From assembly GCA_022432975.1 (NCBI GenBank), contig CM039515.1:14944583-15008582 (forward strand): 64,000 nucleotides of DNA, in the 5' to 3' direction. The notes below the pieces were generated by a model. The model did not search any database, was not told where the DNA came from, and saw only the letters and a list, made by a program, of their open reading frames with translations. Source of the DNA: Begonia masoniana (Eukaryota > Streptophyta > Magnoliopsida > Cucurbitales > Begoniaceae). The first letter of the stretch is position 1. Each line of letters starts with the position of its first letter. Below are positions 1 through 11,181 of the stretch, in pieces. A program made the position numbers and the translations under genes.

Positions 1-5
1 AGGAT

Positions 6-2729
6 TTGTTGGAGAAGGGGTTCATACGCCCTAGCTTTTCACCGTGGGGTGCACCCGTCCTTTTTGTCAAGAAGAAGGATGGATCAATGCGTATGTGCAT
101 TGATTATAGAGAATTGAATAAGTTAACTGTCAAAAACAAGTACCCTTTGCTGAGGATTGATGACTTATTTGACCAGCTTAAAGGTGCAAGAGTTTTCTCT
201 AAGATTGACCTTAGGTCCGGTTATTACCAGTTGAAGGTTAAATCGGAAGATATCCCAAAGACTGCCTTTCGCACAAGGTATGGACATTATGAGTTTTTGG
301 TTATGTCTTTTGGTTTGACAAATGCACCAGCAGCCTTCATGGATCTCATGAATAGGGTGTTTCACGAGTATTTGGACAAGTTTGTCATAGTATTCATAGA
401 CGACATTCTGATCTATTCTAGAACTAAGGATGAGCATGCAAGGCATTTGAGCTTGGTGTTAGGAGTACTTAGACAGCACCAGCTTTATGCTAAGTTTTCC
501 AAGTGAGAGTTTTGGTTGGACAAAGTTCACTTTCTTGGCCACGTGATCTCTGGAGAGGGAATATCTGTTGATCCAGACAAAGTTCGAGCAGTGAAGGAAT
601 GGCCTCAACCGAAGAATGCTACAGATATCAGGAGTTTTCTTGGACTAGCAGGATATTATAGAAAGTTCATTGAAGGATTTTCAAAGATTGCTACACCCCT
701 TACTAAGTTAACAAGGAAAAGTGTGAAGTATATATGGACTGATGAATGTGAACATAGTTTCATGACCTTGAAACAGAAACTAACCAATGCTCCAATTTTA
801 ACCTTTCCAGCTGAAGATGGTAAATTTAGTATTTATTGTGATGCTTCCAAAATTGGTCTTGGTTGTGTGTTAATGCAGAATGGTAAAGTAATAGTTTATG
901 CCTCTAGACAGTTGAAAACACATGAGAAGAACTATCATACCCATGACTTAGAATTAGCTGCAGTTGTATTTGCACTTAAGATTTGGAGGCATTACTTGTA
1001 TGGACAATCTTATGAGATATTTTCAGATCATAAGAGCCTGAAGTATATCTTCACACAGAAGGAACTAAACATGAGGCAACGTCGATGGTTGGAATTTGTA
1101 AAAGACTATGATTTTGAGATTAAATACCATCCCGGCAAAGCAAATGTCGTGGCTGATGCTTTAAGTAGAGTAACAACATCAACCCCATCTATGATTTTCA
1201 GTATGCCATTAGCTTTAGAGTCAGAATTCCAAAAATTTAACCTAGAAGCAGTAACCAGTGTATCAGCTATACTATCAGTCATAACCTTAAGGCCTACCAT
1301 TCTAGAGAAAATAAAGGAAGCTCAGACGAATGATGATGAGTGTAACAAGTACAAGTCAAGCATGAATTCTACGGACCAATCAGATTTTAACTATTCTGCT
1401 AATGGGATCCTCAAGTTTAGAAATAGGTAGTTTGTTCCAGCCATTAAGAAACTCCGTGATGAGATTCTTTCTGAAGCACACTCTTCCAGGTTCTCTGTTC
1501 ACCCTGGAAGTACAAAGATGTACAGAGACCTTAAGCAACACTACTGGTGGCCTAGTATGAAACGAAGCGTGGCAGAATATGTAGGATCATGTTTGTGTTG
1601 CCAACAGATTAAGGCCGAACATCAGAGACCCTCAGGAACATTGCAACCCTTACCAGTTCTTGAATGAAAATGGGAACAAAAAAATATGGATTTTGTTATA
1701 GGATTACCTAGAACAGTAAAGGGACATGATGCAATCTGGGTAATAGTTGATCGTTTAACCAAATCTGCTCACTTTCTGCCAATGAAGATAATATATTCGA
1801 TGGATCAACTGGCCGAGTTGTATGTGCACGAAATTGTTAGACTGCATGGAGTTCCAAGCACCATAGTTTTAGACCGAGACTCCAGATTTACATCTAAGTT
1901 TTGGAAAAGTTTGCACAAGGCTATGGGAACACAGCTTAATTTCAGCACAGCTTTCCACCCTCAAACAGATGGACAATCCGAGAGAACCATTCAGACCTTA
2001 GAAGATATGCTCCGAGCATGCATATTGGATTTTCAAGGATCTTGGAGTAAATATTTACCATTGGTTGAGTTCTCTTACAATAACAGTTTTCAAGCAACAA
2101 TAGGCATGGCTCCATACGAAGCATTATATGGACGAAAATGCAGATCTCCTTTGTACTGGGATGAAGTTGGTGAAGCACAGATGCTTGGTCCTGACATTGT
2201 GCAGCAGACTGTGGAGAAGGTTGCCCTCATCCGACAGAGAATTATGACAGCTCAAAGCCGCCAGAAGAGTTATGCTGATAAAAGACGAAGAGAATTAGAG
2301 TTTGAAGTAGGTGATGAAGTTTTTCTTAAGGTGTCACCATTCAAAGGAGTTGTGAGATTCGGGAAGAGAGGAAAGTTGAACCTCAGGTTTATTGGACCAT
2401 TCTTAATTTTGAAAAGGGTTGAACGTGCAGCCTACATGTTGCAGTTACCGGCTTCTATGGAAGGAATCCACAATGTGTTCCATGTTTCTATGTTAAAGAA
2501 GTGTGTAAGAGATCCATATCAGATTGTGGAACAGCCGGACATTGAGGTTCTTCCTACTCTTGCATATGAGGAGAAACCAGTAAGGATCTTGGACTATGCA
2601 GTGAAGGTATTGCGCAACAAGAAAGTTCCACTAGTGAAAGTCTTATGGCACAACCAGAACGTAGAGGAGACAACTTGGGAGCGCCAGCAAGACATGATGG
2701 ACCAACATCCTGAGTTGTTCAGGTACTAA
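6..2729 (+). pseudogene. Gypsy pol polyprotein fragment (RT, RNase H, integrase, chromodomain), three nonsense codons
   Basis: One frame runs from the window edge to 2729 and is broken only by stops at 504-506 (TGA), 1428-1430 (TAG) and 1665-1667 (TGA). Visible parts: an RT core with [13 protein letters not shown] near residues 128-140; RNase H with acidic residues in [15 protein letters not shown] and FSDHKSL; an HHCC zinc-binding region around 1500-1610; an integrase core with Asp in MDFVIGLP (1686 on), Asp in LDRDSRF and Glu in GQSERTIQ; then a chromodomain-like C-terminus with an ETTWE motif. The enzyme would copy element RNA into DNA and integrate it. The stop at 1665 falls where a tryptophan is usual, which fits TGG to TGA. 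The product cannot be full length, so it is inactive. Gag and protease lie before the window. Confidence 0.9.
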
Positions 2730-2751
2730 ATTTTGAGGACAAAATTCTTTT

Positions 2752-2764
2752 AAGGAGGGTAGAT
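2752..2764 (+). other. Polypurine tract before 3' LTR
   Basis: The sequence AAGGAGGGTAGA immediately precedes the TGTAGCACCC LTR start. A purine-rich tract here primes plus-strand DNA synthesis in LTR retrotransposons. Its position fixes the LTR start at 2765. Confidence 0.7.
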
Positions 2765-3875
2765 TGTAGCACCCGGTTTAGTCACAATCTAATTATTTAA
2801 TCAAATCGTGAGACATTATTTTTTTATGGAGGATTAATGACCAGGTTAATATATGACTAAGGGAGGGCAGTATGGTAATCTGATAGTAATAGAGGTTAAC
2901 GCATTTAAGGGAAATGTTATTGAAGTAGCCGCCACTGTTTTATTTCATCTCCTATCCATTCTCAGCTCCTCAGCTTAGCAGAACGCGATAGGAGACCCCC
3001 TTCGACCTTCTCCAGTGATTTCCTCCGAACTTGGTGAGTTTTGCTTCTATTTCTTACTACATTGTATGTAACGACCCTCAAACTATTTCTAATTTTCCGT
3101 ACGAAATTTTTCTTTTTAAGCCTCTAAATCAATTAAAACACCCTCGAAAACCTTTAAAGAAAATTCATTTATCATACAAAAACAGTTTACATAAAACCAC
3201 TCGACCTTCTATCATTCCTCAATTTATCAACTTATAACTTCTTCACAATATCATTTCTATCTCCATTTCAATTGTACATTTTACATAAATTTTCCAAACA
3301 TTCATACGTTCTCGTAACTCTGCCCAAATCCGACTCTAAACATGATTAAAATGAAGTACATTTTCACGAAAACAACCTGCACGGTTCCGTTTAAAAGTGT
3401 GACATATCCTCCTGTTTACAAAATCACCAAGCAGTTCATAAAATCCAAATAAAAACCTTAACAAACGTTTTATAAAACAAATCTATCAACTAAACAGAAT
3501 CAAACACCCTAAAACGTACCAACTACCAATTAAACTAAAAACATTCCCATAACGTTAAATTAATGATTTAAACAAAACATCCTAATATGTTCGACTATAC
3601 AAATTTATCTAACTAATCCATCATTCACCCAGAATATCTCAATACCCTCAAAATACATACGTAAATCCCCACGGGTCGGTTAAGCATCGACTGCGCCAGC
3701 ACACCCCGCGAGCCATCCTCCGTCAACTGCATCGCTCCTCAGGTGGAAGGATCTCGTCCTCACCTACGTCAGGATCACCTACACCATACAGACAATCTAT
3801 GAGCTAAAGGCTCAGCAAGTTTCGTAAATGCTAATGCATGCTAATGCAACGTGGAAATTCATTTTCTTTATAATA

Positions 3876-4126
3876 GTGTGGTACTGTGACAAGCCCCTGT
3901 CGTGCCCCCACAGTAGATCAATAGCCCCACCTTCTGGCCACACCGGTGTGGTACTGTGACAAGCCCCTGTCGTGCCTCCACAGTAGATCAATAGCCCCAC
4001 CTTCTGGCCACACCTCTTTTCATGAAAACTATGCAGAAATTCATTTTCTTAAAAACGATGTGGTACTGTGACAAGCCCCTGTCGTGCCTTCACAGTAGAT
4101 CAATAGCCCCACCTTCTGGCCACACC
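3876..4126. repeat. Three copies of a ~68-bp repeat in solo LTR
   Basis: A unit beginning GTGGTACTGTGACAAGCCCC and ending TTCTGGCCACACC occurs at about 3876-3945, 3946-4013 and 4057-4126. The first two copies abut; the third follows a 43-bp spacer. The copies differ at only a few bases. The unit lies within the solo LTR. Confidence 0.9.
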
Positions 4127-4197
4127 TCTTTTCATGAAAACTATGCTTATTTGAAAACCATGATGCATGAACTATAACGTAACACAAACATACATAA

Positions 4198-4367
4198 CGA
4201 GCATACCATCAAAACGATAAGACACATATTCTATAAAACAATAAACCTAACTACCGAGCATACCATCAAAACGATAAAGAACATAATCTATAAAACAATA
4301 AACCTACTACCGAGCATACCATCAAAACGATAAAGAACATAAGCTATAAAACAATAAACCTAACTAC
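4198..4367. repeat. Three tandem copies of a 56-57 bp repeat
   Basis: Units starting CGAGCATACCATCAAAACGA lie at 4198, 4255 and 4311, each ending in AATAAACCTAACTAC or a close variant. They are nearly identical, so the expansion is recent. They sit within the solo LTR at 3067-5662. Confidence 0.9.
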
Positions 4368-6064
4368 CCATCCAAAACAATTAAATAAACACGTCACCAA
4401 AATTCCTCGAGACAACATTCGACGTACGGTGTAGGCCAATCGGCCAAAGAAGATCACGAGAACTTACCTGTCGTCCGTAGTTCGCTGGTTTTGGCACATC
4501 TCTTCACCTATGGCTTGACCTATGACAAACATCCAAGTTTCATTAAATCAAGCTTACATTCACCAATTTACTCTCAAACTACTATTTCTAGCCTAATCAA
4601 ACCAAAACCTAACTAAACGGGCCACTAATTCGAGTTTGGTAAAACCGACCCGAAACTTCGAACGCGCGTAACTTTTGCGTCGGATATTGGAATCGAACGA
4701 TTCTAGCGGCCACGTACTCCTCTAATAACCTATTTTAATCTGCCAAAAGAAATTTTAAAACAAACAACTCTAACTAGATCAAAAATCCAAAAACCCGAAT
4801 CTGCCCTAAACCGGGAATTTCACCAATTTCAGTTTTCCATCGATTCTCATCAATTTCTTCACCAATCGACCACAATTAGCCCCAATTAGCCTAAACTAAT
4901 CAAAATTTCAAGGATACACACACGAAACCTGAAATGCCAAATTAGGGCATTCTGATTTTTTGCTCAATTCGAGCACAACACGGCCAGGCGACCTTCGCCC
5001 GCCTAAGCCCGGTCATTTGACGCCAAGAACGGCCAAAAGCCGCCGGAAATCAGAGCTCAATCGAGCTCGTTCTTCGCAGCCCTAAATCGAACCAAAAACA
5101 GGGAGAAAATCGGCCATACCGTCGGTTCGTGCGCGGAAACAGGCCGGAGCCCCACGCCGCCATTGTCTGGCCGGAGAACGCCGATGAACCGGCCGTCGGT
5201 CGCCGTCGTCTCCCTCTCCTCTCCTCTCCCTTCGCGCTCGGGCTCGGGCTCGACAGAATAGCCTCGGCTATTCTGTCGATTTCTATTGTTTATTTTTTTT
5301 TTAATAATAATAATAATAATAATAATACTCTATTTTATTGAACGTCACTACCTCTCGTGTTTTCAACTGTTTCGAATTTCTTATTTCGCCGATAAATCCA
5401 ACTTATTATCTGGGTTCTATTAAAACTGTCCGTTCGTGAATCGGACCTCGTTTACTATTTTTACTAAAATTATATTACGAGAAACGTAATTAATCGAAAT
5501 ATAGCGTTGTTACTCCGAAAATTCTCGTAATTTCCTTACAATTCCAATAAATCGATAGGATCCTAATAACGCTTTCTTTTCGTAAAACGGATCTGATTTA
5601 GCATATTTACAAAAATGCCACTTATATTAAAATAATAATATTCCGTAAAGCGGGGTATTACATTGTATCTATCGTTGGTAGGAGGGATGATAAATGAGGT
5701 TTTGAGAAGGCGGTAAGCAAGTGGTGGTTTCGGTTTAAGTTGAAATCGAGAATGCACTATGACTAGAGTTTCCAAAACAGTTTCCCTTAGATTTCTTGTG
5801 GTTTAGAATGAAGATTAGAGGAAATTTAATGTATGCTCTGTCTATGGTTTTAGGTTCGAATAGTACCCGAAGTAGCTTGCAACCAAGTTTTTCCAGGAGA
5901 ACAAGTAAGTAAAGTATGCATGTGTCTTTGGGGCTACATCACAAAACAGTAGGGTTATGCATCTTGTGAATGATTTTGTATGTCATGCATCATGTTTTTG
6001 AAAGATTACGAAAATGAATTTCCATGTAAGAATGGTAAGGTATGAACTGAATGTGACAGACAAA

Positions 6065-6256
6065 CTATTAAGGGAACTAATCCGCCCCTTAATCGAGTAG
6101 AGGATGTATGACATTGGTAGAGTTGATCCCACTCCCAAGGGAACCAAGGGATCAGATCAGCTATTAAGGGAATTCATCCGCCCCTTAATCGAGTAGAGGA
6201 TGTATGACATTGGGAGAATTGATCCCACTCCCAAGGGAAACAAGGGATCAGATCAG
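6065..6256. repeat. Two tandem copies of a 96-bp repeat in the Tekay-like LTR
   Basis: The block beginning CTATTAAGGGAA and ending ATCAGATCAG occurs at 6065-6160 and 6161-6256 with only a few differences. Confidence 0.92.
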
Positions 6257-6768
6257 TTTATGAACGTATGTGTATGCAACTGAGATGAGAAAGTAGAAAC
6301 TGCAAGTTTAGGAAATTATGTTTCAGCTTCATTTCATTATTGCTTTACTTACTTAGTATTAGGCTAATAGATGAGTTTTGTGGTGTAGGTGTTGAGGATA
6401 CTGCAGGTGAATACCCTGAGTTTACTGAGGAATAGAGGGAGTTGGAGTAGCACTTCACTGTCACGAACTGGTATACTGATGAGGCGGGTTAACTGATGTC
6501 TGTTGGTGTGAAAGTCTAGTTGACAGTGTTTTAATTTAAATATGTTGAGTTTTCATGACAGTAGTGGTTTCAATGTTTTGAACTCGTTTTCGAGTTCTTT
6601 TTTCTGATATTAGTATTCTGTTGGGATTTGATGTTAGTATTTGCTAGTTTTTGAGTAATGCATCGGCTTAAATCGTTTCCCGGTTAGTTTCAGCAAAAAT
6701 GAGTAAGTTCTTTCTGTAATTAGAGTTGTCGTGTGTAGTAAGAAGTTGACGGTGCATTGCTTTGCTCT

Positions 6769-7250
6769 CTGTCGGAAGATGATGTCTATCGGCAGAGGTC
6801 GGGTTAAAGTTTCTTTTCCATCGGAAGATGTCTTTAGATAAGTCAGCGGATGATGTAGGCTTATTTCCATCGGAAGATGTCTTCAGTGGAAGCCATCGGA
6901 TGGTATAGGATGGAATTTGTCGTGAAGTCTATCGGCAGATGTCGAGTCGTTGTTTTGTTCACTATCGGTAGATGAAGTCTATCGGTAGATGTCGGGTTAT
7001 AGTTATGTTGTCTATCGGGTGATGTCTCGGTAAACTCATTGGTAGATGTAGAAAATTTTTGTCGTTTAGCGATCGGTGGATGTAGAATAAAGTTGATCGG
7101 ATGAGAGAAACCACCCGGCTGACGTCATCGGTAGATACAGTCTACCGAGAGATGTCTTTGATTTTTCATTCCGGTGACGTCATCGGCAGGAGTCTTCTAC
7201 CCTTTTTCTGTCTTCTGCTTCTTCCATTGACTTTACCCATCGGTAGATGC
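6769..7250 (+). repeat. Dispersed CGG-W-R-GATG motif array in LTR
   Basis: About fifteen variants of ATCGGAAGATG, ATCGGTAGATG, ATCGGCAGATG and ATCGGTGGATG occur at irregular 15-40 bp spacing near the LTR 3' end. Two copies follow TGACGTCA (near 7121 and 7173). Irregular spacing separates this from a simple tandem repeat. The same core recurs in other LTRs of this window. Confidence 0.8.
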
Positions 7251-7447
7251 GTTTGACTTCTGCAACTTTTAAGGTGTTTTTACGATTTAAACTTCTATTT
7301 CTTTTGACCGATATTTTTATTATTTATTTCAAATTATTTCCGCTGCAAGTTTAAAAAAAAATAATAAAATATATGGTAGAAATTTTGGTCATGTACGGGC
7401 TTTTGTGTGGCGAACTGGGTTCAGATAACTCGGGGCGTTACACTCCA

Positions 7448-7480
7448 AAACCGAACCGAACCGGGTTTTGCACACCCCTA
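7448..7480. mobile_element. hAT-like transposon terminus
   Basis: A run of ACCGAACCGAACCGGG followed by TTTTGCACACCCCTA reads, reversed, as TAGGGGTGTGCAAAA, which resembles hAT terminal inverted repeats such as those of the complete hAT at 37726-44274. Only this end is seen; the other would lie beyond the gypsy insertion. Identification rests on the short terminus alone. Confidence 0.5.
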
Positions 7481-7494
7481 CTTTGAAGCATCAC

Positions 7495-8150
7495 TACACA
7501 ACAAACTTTCCTGATCTAGATGGTATAGTAAGTATAGGCGTTGAGACCAACCTCCTCTTCAGCTCCTGGAAGCTTTGCTCCCATTCTTCAGTCCATAAGT
7601 AATTGACACCTTTCTTGGTTAGCTTTGTAAGCGGGTTGGCTAACGTTGAAAAACCATCTATGAATCTTTGATAATATCCCGCAAGACCAAGAAAACTTCT
7701 TATTTCAGCTACATTCTTTAGTTGTGGTCATTTACTAACAGCTTCAATCTTCGCTGGATCCACTGATACACCCTTCTTTGAGTAGATAAGGATGTCGTCA
7801 ATAAAGACTATCACGAAATCATCCAAATACGTCTTGAAAATCTGATTCATCAAATCCATAAATGCTGCTGGCGCGTTACTTAATCCAAACGACATGACTC
7901 CAAATTCGAAGTGGTCATATCTTGTGCGAAATATCATTTTGAACACGTCATCTTCCTTAATTCTTAACTGGTGATAGCCAGATCTGAGATCAATTTTCGA
8001 GAAAACCGCCGCTACTTCTAATTGATCAAATAAATCGTCAATTCTTGGCAGTAGATACTTGTTCTTGATAGTGACTTTGTTGAGCTCTCTGTAGTTGATA
8101 CACATCTTTATAGATTCGTCTTTCTTCTTCACAAATAATATTGGTATTTA
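7495..8150 (-). pseudogene. Gypsy reverse transcriptase fragment with internal deletion
   Basis: The minus strand encodes gypsy RT residues from the [17 protein letters not shown] region through the catalytic [13 protein letters not shown], then jumps directly to [14 protein letters not shown]. In the homologous fragment at the window start about 50 residues lie between these motifs, so there is an internal deletion. Past a TGA where a tryptophan is usual (near 7727), the frame continues into [15 protein letters not shown] and the start of the RNase H region (to about 7495). No LTRs are attached. It abuts the remorin exons and may have displaced that gene's 5' part. It cannot be functional. 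Confidence 0.88.
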
Positions 8151-8249
8151 TCTGATAATATATTAATTGCATTTATGAAGTTTTTATTGTTTTGACTTCC
8201 GACGCCTTACAATATGTTCTAAAGGGGGAAGTTGTCTTCATAATTTCAG

Positions 8250-8864
8250 GTTGAAGCGTGAAGAAATGAGAATTCAAGCATGGGAAAATCACCAGAAAGC
8301 AAAAGCAGAGGCTGAAATGAAGAAAATGGAGGTAATGCATGGTTTCACATTATCAAAATTAAGTAAACAGAAGCAACATATCATTATCCGCTGTTAAAAT
8401 AACGTTTTGCATTCGATGCGTTTTTGTTTATCTGATTTCTACTTGCAGCATAATTTCCATATATTGCACAGTGAACAAGTAAAGATGCTAAAAATATTTT
8501 TATGCACTGTGAGGTTGTAAGTTAGAAATTGTTGTTAGTCAAGAGTAGCACTCTCTTGTTTGCTCTTTGTCAACTAAGAATATAGAAACCAGCTACCTTT
8601 TCTACATGCTTGAAAATTTGATAATACATTTGGAACTATAGAAAGATTTCTGGGGTGTGAAATTAAAAACTTACCATTTGTATCCTGCAGGTAGAGGTAG
8701 AAAGGATTAGGGGGCGAGCTCATGATAAGCTAATGAATAAATTAGCATCAGTGAGGCACAAAGCAGAAGAAAATAGAAGCCGCGAAGCTGTAAAAATCGA
8801 GCGACAAGTAGATTACATTTGCAGGACAGGACACATTCCTTCTGGATGCTCCTGCTGTTGGTGA
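8250..8864 (+). pseudogene. Remorin C-terminal exons (orphan 3' end of gene)
   Basis: Two exons in frame encode a remorin C-terminal domain. Exon 8250-8331 follows a TTTCAG acceptor and ends at a GT donor; exon 8691-8864 follows CCTGCAG and ends at TGA. Together they give about 85 residues: REEMRIQAWENHQKAKAEAE, then KKMEVEVERIRGRAHDKL, a charged coiled-coil helix, and the closing RRTGH-like motif (CRTGHIPSGCSCCW). Remorins are plant plasma-membrane nanodomain proteins; the cysteine-rich tail here fits the C-terminal anchor, which can be S-acylated. The N-terminal exons are missing and the upstream sequence is a gypsy RT fragment, so the gene is truncated or its 5' part lies elsewhere. The splice sites look intact. 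The family assignment is strong, the functional status doubtful. Confidence 0.88.
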
Positions 8865-9423
8865 TGCTCCGGAAATTACTCATCCATTTGTGAAAGTTTT
8901 GTTTGAGGTCTAGAGATAAAACTGAGATCATCTTTCGGTCAATCCCGATCATCGATCGAATCGACCACCAAAACACCCGAGAGTGAACTGAGTGGTCAAA
9001 ACTTCTTCTAATAGTCCAAGAAGAAGACTGCTAGATCAAACAAGAGAAAAAAAGAAAAGAAAGATCGCAGGTCGAACTTTGGTCGATCTTGATACTTTGG
9101 TCGGGAGTAGGAGATATAATATTTCTTCACTAAATAACTTACTTGTAAGTAACAAGTCCAGTATTAAAATGCATGTAATTTTGACGGCCATTTATTGATT
9201 GGAAGATTAATTATGATGGGCTATGCTATAAATAATGTAATGAACACTTGAATGTTAATCCCTCTAGTGTATTAATCCCTACAGATTTCAAAGTAGCCAA
9301 GATTTATGAACATGGTAGACATATGGGAGAACAAAATATTGTACTTCAAAAGGTATATGCATGATAATTACAGCTAGAGCTCATTTCTTCTTCTTCTTCC
9401 CTCGTTTATTCTTATTATTTTCT
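8865..9423. other. Remorin 3' flank and unassigned AT-rich sequence
   Basis: About 70 bases of probable 3' UTR follow the remorin stop. The rest has a pyrimidine-rich stretch before the N gap and no coding region, RNA gene or repeat that I can support. Confidence 0.5.
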
Positions 9424-9523
9424 NNNNNNNNNNNNNNNNNNNNNNNNNNNNNNNNNNNNNNNNNNNNNNNNNNNNNNNNNNNNNNNNNNNNNNNNNNNNN
9501 NNNNNNNNNNNNNNNNNNNNNNN
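9424..9523. other. Assembly gap (100 N)
   Basis: Exactly 100 N, the usual placeholder for a gap of unknown length. Distances across this point are unreliable. Confidence 0.99.
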
Positions 9524-9792
9524 GTTTCATTTTTAAATATTTAAGGTAGAGATCTTTTGAAAAATTGTAAGCCGTTTGGTATTGGTTATCTGCTTGGAGT
9601 TATCACACATTATCTGGTGTCTCTGTGGACCTGGTTAATTTTATTGTGGACTCGGAATTTATAGTAGTTATAAAACGTTATTGCTGCGTATTCTTTTAAT
9701 TGTGAATGAGGATTAGAGGTCGGTATGGTTGACTCGATTTTCGGGTCGGTGTTTCCTCGTTTTGTTTGCGAGCCCATGTGGGGGCGTTACAA
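9524..9792 (+). repeat. Probable gypsy LTR 3' end fragment
   Basis: The stretch ends GTGGGGGCGTTACA, very like the GGGGCGTTACA end of the LTR at 2765-7442, and is preceded by similar T-rich sequence with a CTCGGAATTT block. No start or partner is visible because the N gap precedes it. Confidence 0.4.
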
Positions 9793-10155
9793 TAACAAAC
9801 GTTCGGGCGAGGGAGGAATGTGTTTCTTCTTGCGGTTGGCGGGCGGCGCTTCAATATGGCACGGTTGATGGTAACAAACTTCTTATCCTGTGAAGAAGAG
9901 AAGAAGACGAGGCAACGAGAGAGGTTTTTCTCTTCCTTCTTCGCGACCCGGCATCTGCTATAGGGCTTCTTTTGATTTCCTATGTTCTTCTTCTTGTCGG
10001 ACCGGCAGTAGGCACGCCTCTGTTTTCTTCGCGGTGAAGAAGACAAATTTTTTCTTTTATTTCCGAATTTCCTTTTGCAAATGCAATTTCACCAAAATTG
10101 CAACTCTTTGAAATTGTTCGCTAACTCTATAAAGCAAACATTGATTTTTGGAAAC
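9793..10155. other. Unassigned sequence, GC-rich then T-rich
   Basis: Open frames here are short and on both strands, and nothing resembles a known domain. If the neighbouring PBS is real this would be the start of an internal region of a minus-strand LTR element, but no gag is recognisable. Confidence 0.3.
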
Positions 10156-10862
10156 TCAAACTCTCTCTGATACCATTGTTGAAGAAACGAACGAGAACAC
10201 TGAAAAATTGATAAGATAATGGACATCGAATTTACGTGCAAAACCTAGAAGGAAAAAAAATCACGGTCAGTAGGAGAACGATCATAATCAAACTGGTACA
10301 ACATAAGTTTTTGCGACTAAAACATCCAACAATTAAAAAAATCGGAAAAATCTTATTTTTTTTTTTTCTTTCTTTTATTATACTCTGTATGAAAGCGGCT
10401 TCAAATCTGGAGCTTTCTCATCTGAAAATAGAACTATAGCCGTTGAGAACATCCGTCTATTTAGATGGCTAGCGTTGCGTTCTGAAGTCGCTTTGTTCGT
10501 AGACATTAATGGTCTGGAGTTAAGGTTCGGACGGACAAAGCATGGTTGCTTCGCGGTTTATTTAAATTTCTGGCTGTGGATACTGTTCCCAGATGACTGC
10601 TTTGGAGCTCAGCGGTGTATGTTGTCTTTGAAAATCTACGGTGGTGTCTTCAAAGGATACCTGTTCACCAGAGCCTTCGCCTTTGAAATTTCAGCGAGTG
10701 GATGTTTTTAGAATTTGTCGTTTAGCTATCGGTGGATGTCTTCAGAATTTGTCGTTTAGCTTGATTGGTTGATGTCACCTTTGAATGCTAGCGGTGGATG
10801 TGCACTATTTTATCATTTTTCTACTAGCGGTGGATGCAGCCTTTAAACAACCAGCGGTGGAT
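10156..10862 (-). repeat. Copia PBS and chimeric/degraded LTR relic
   Basis: Plus-strand CTCTCTGATACCAT (10158-10172) is the complement of an initiator-Met-tRNA PBS and is followed by TGTTGAAGAAACG, as expected of a minus-strand 5' LTR ending at about 10173. From about 10360 to 10862 the sequence is clearly homologous to 24040-24545 of the SIRE-like LTR, including the CTATTTAAATTTCTGGC block and the CGGTGGATG motifs. The stretch 10174-10360 does not match. The relic is therefore either a chimera of two LTRs or a related LTR diverged at one end. It could be the remnant of the 3' LTR of the element at 11182-24841. Confidence 0.6.
10715..10862 (+). repeat. CGGTGGATG motif array in LTR relic
   Basis: Copies of CGGTGGATGT occur with AGAATTTGTCGTTTAGC spacers, matching the array at 24380-24545 nearly base for base. 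It breaks off after GGTGGATGTGGAT, where homology to the LTR ends. Confidence 0.85.
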
Positions 10863-11181
10863 GTGGATATTGATGAAGGAGGAAAGTCAGAGTACCAAAG
10901 ATTTGTGTATCAGTAAAATTGTTTACAAAAAAAATATATCCTATTTAAGCGAAATCTAAAAAGCGCTTCCACAACTCTTGTATAATCGAAGAAGGCACTT
11001 TAAGGTCTAGAAAGAAATAAGGGCCTATGAGTGATGCAAGATCGGGAGTGGGAGCAGAAGGAGCAGAAGGTGGAACTGGTCCTTGATACCACCAAGTCCA
11101 TACTTGGTGGAGGCTCTAGCAGAGGAGCAGCAGATGGAGATGATCCTCGTATACCACCAAGTCCAGAACATGGTGGTGGCT
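10863..11181. other. Unassigned 3' flank of SIRE-like element
   Basis: An A-rich stretch, then sequence with GGAGCAG repeats and two near-copies of a CCTTGATACCACCAAGTCCA / CCTCGTATACCACCAAGTCC block (11080-11100 and 11144-11163). It probably belongs to the element's 3' non-coding or C-terminal region. No polypurine tract next to an LTR was found. Confidence 0.4.

Larger units (their letters stand above)
3067..5662 (-). mobile_element. Gypsy solo LTR, family A copy 1 (TSD TTGTA)
   Basis: The unit starts TGTAACGACC and ends GGGGTATTACA on the plus strand and is flanked on both sides by TTGTA (3062-3066 and 5663-5667). With no internal region and a perfect 5-bp duplication, this is a solo LTR left by LTR-LTR recombination. 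It is homologous along much of its length to the solo LTR at 41584-44024, for example the block near 3690-3790. Minus orientation is inferred from the position of the GC-rich leader-like part (4970-5260) relative to the ends and from the TGTAATACCC start. It interrupts the host LTR at 2765-7442. Confidence 0.88.
1..7442 (+). mobile_element. Ty3/gypsy Tekay-like chromovirus, 3' portion (pol plus 3' LTR)
   Basis: The window opens inside the pol gene of a gypsy LTR retrotransposon. The order reverse transcriptase, RNase H, integrase, chromodomain is the Ty3/gypsy order, and the chromodomain tail plus a roughly 2-kb LTR suggest the Tekay/Del chromovirus lineage. After the pol stop (2729) come a purine tract and a 3' LTR that starts TGTAGCACCC (2765) and ends GGGGCGTTACA (7442). 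The next five bases, CTCCA, should equal the target duplication beyond the missing 5' end. The element appears to have inserted next to or inside a hAT-type end at 7448-7480. The lineage name is inferred from domain order and LTR size; no tree was made. Confidence 0.85.
2765..7442 (+). repeat. 3' LTR of the Tekay-like element, split by a nested solo LTR
   Basis: The LTR starts TGTAGCACCC and ends GGGGCGTTACA, so both ends carry the short inverted TGTARC/GYTACA signature. Removing the nested element at 3067-5662 and one copy of its 5-bp duplication leaves about 2.08 kb. Inside are a 96-bp tandem duplication (6065-6256) and an array of CGG-W-R-GATG motifs near the 3' end (6769-7250). The layout matches the minus-strand LTR at 27631-32009, including a similar GTAGGT...GAGGA...TAG stretch (near 6385 here), so the two belong to related families. 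Confidence 0.8.

Noticed and set aside
5129..5341. 70-codon frame with poly-Asn tail
   Set aside because: It ends in an AAT microsatellite within the solo LTR at 3067-5662 and has no domain.
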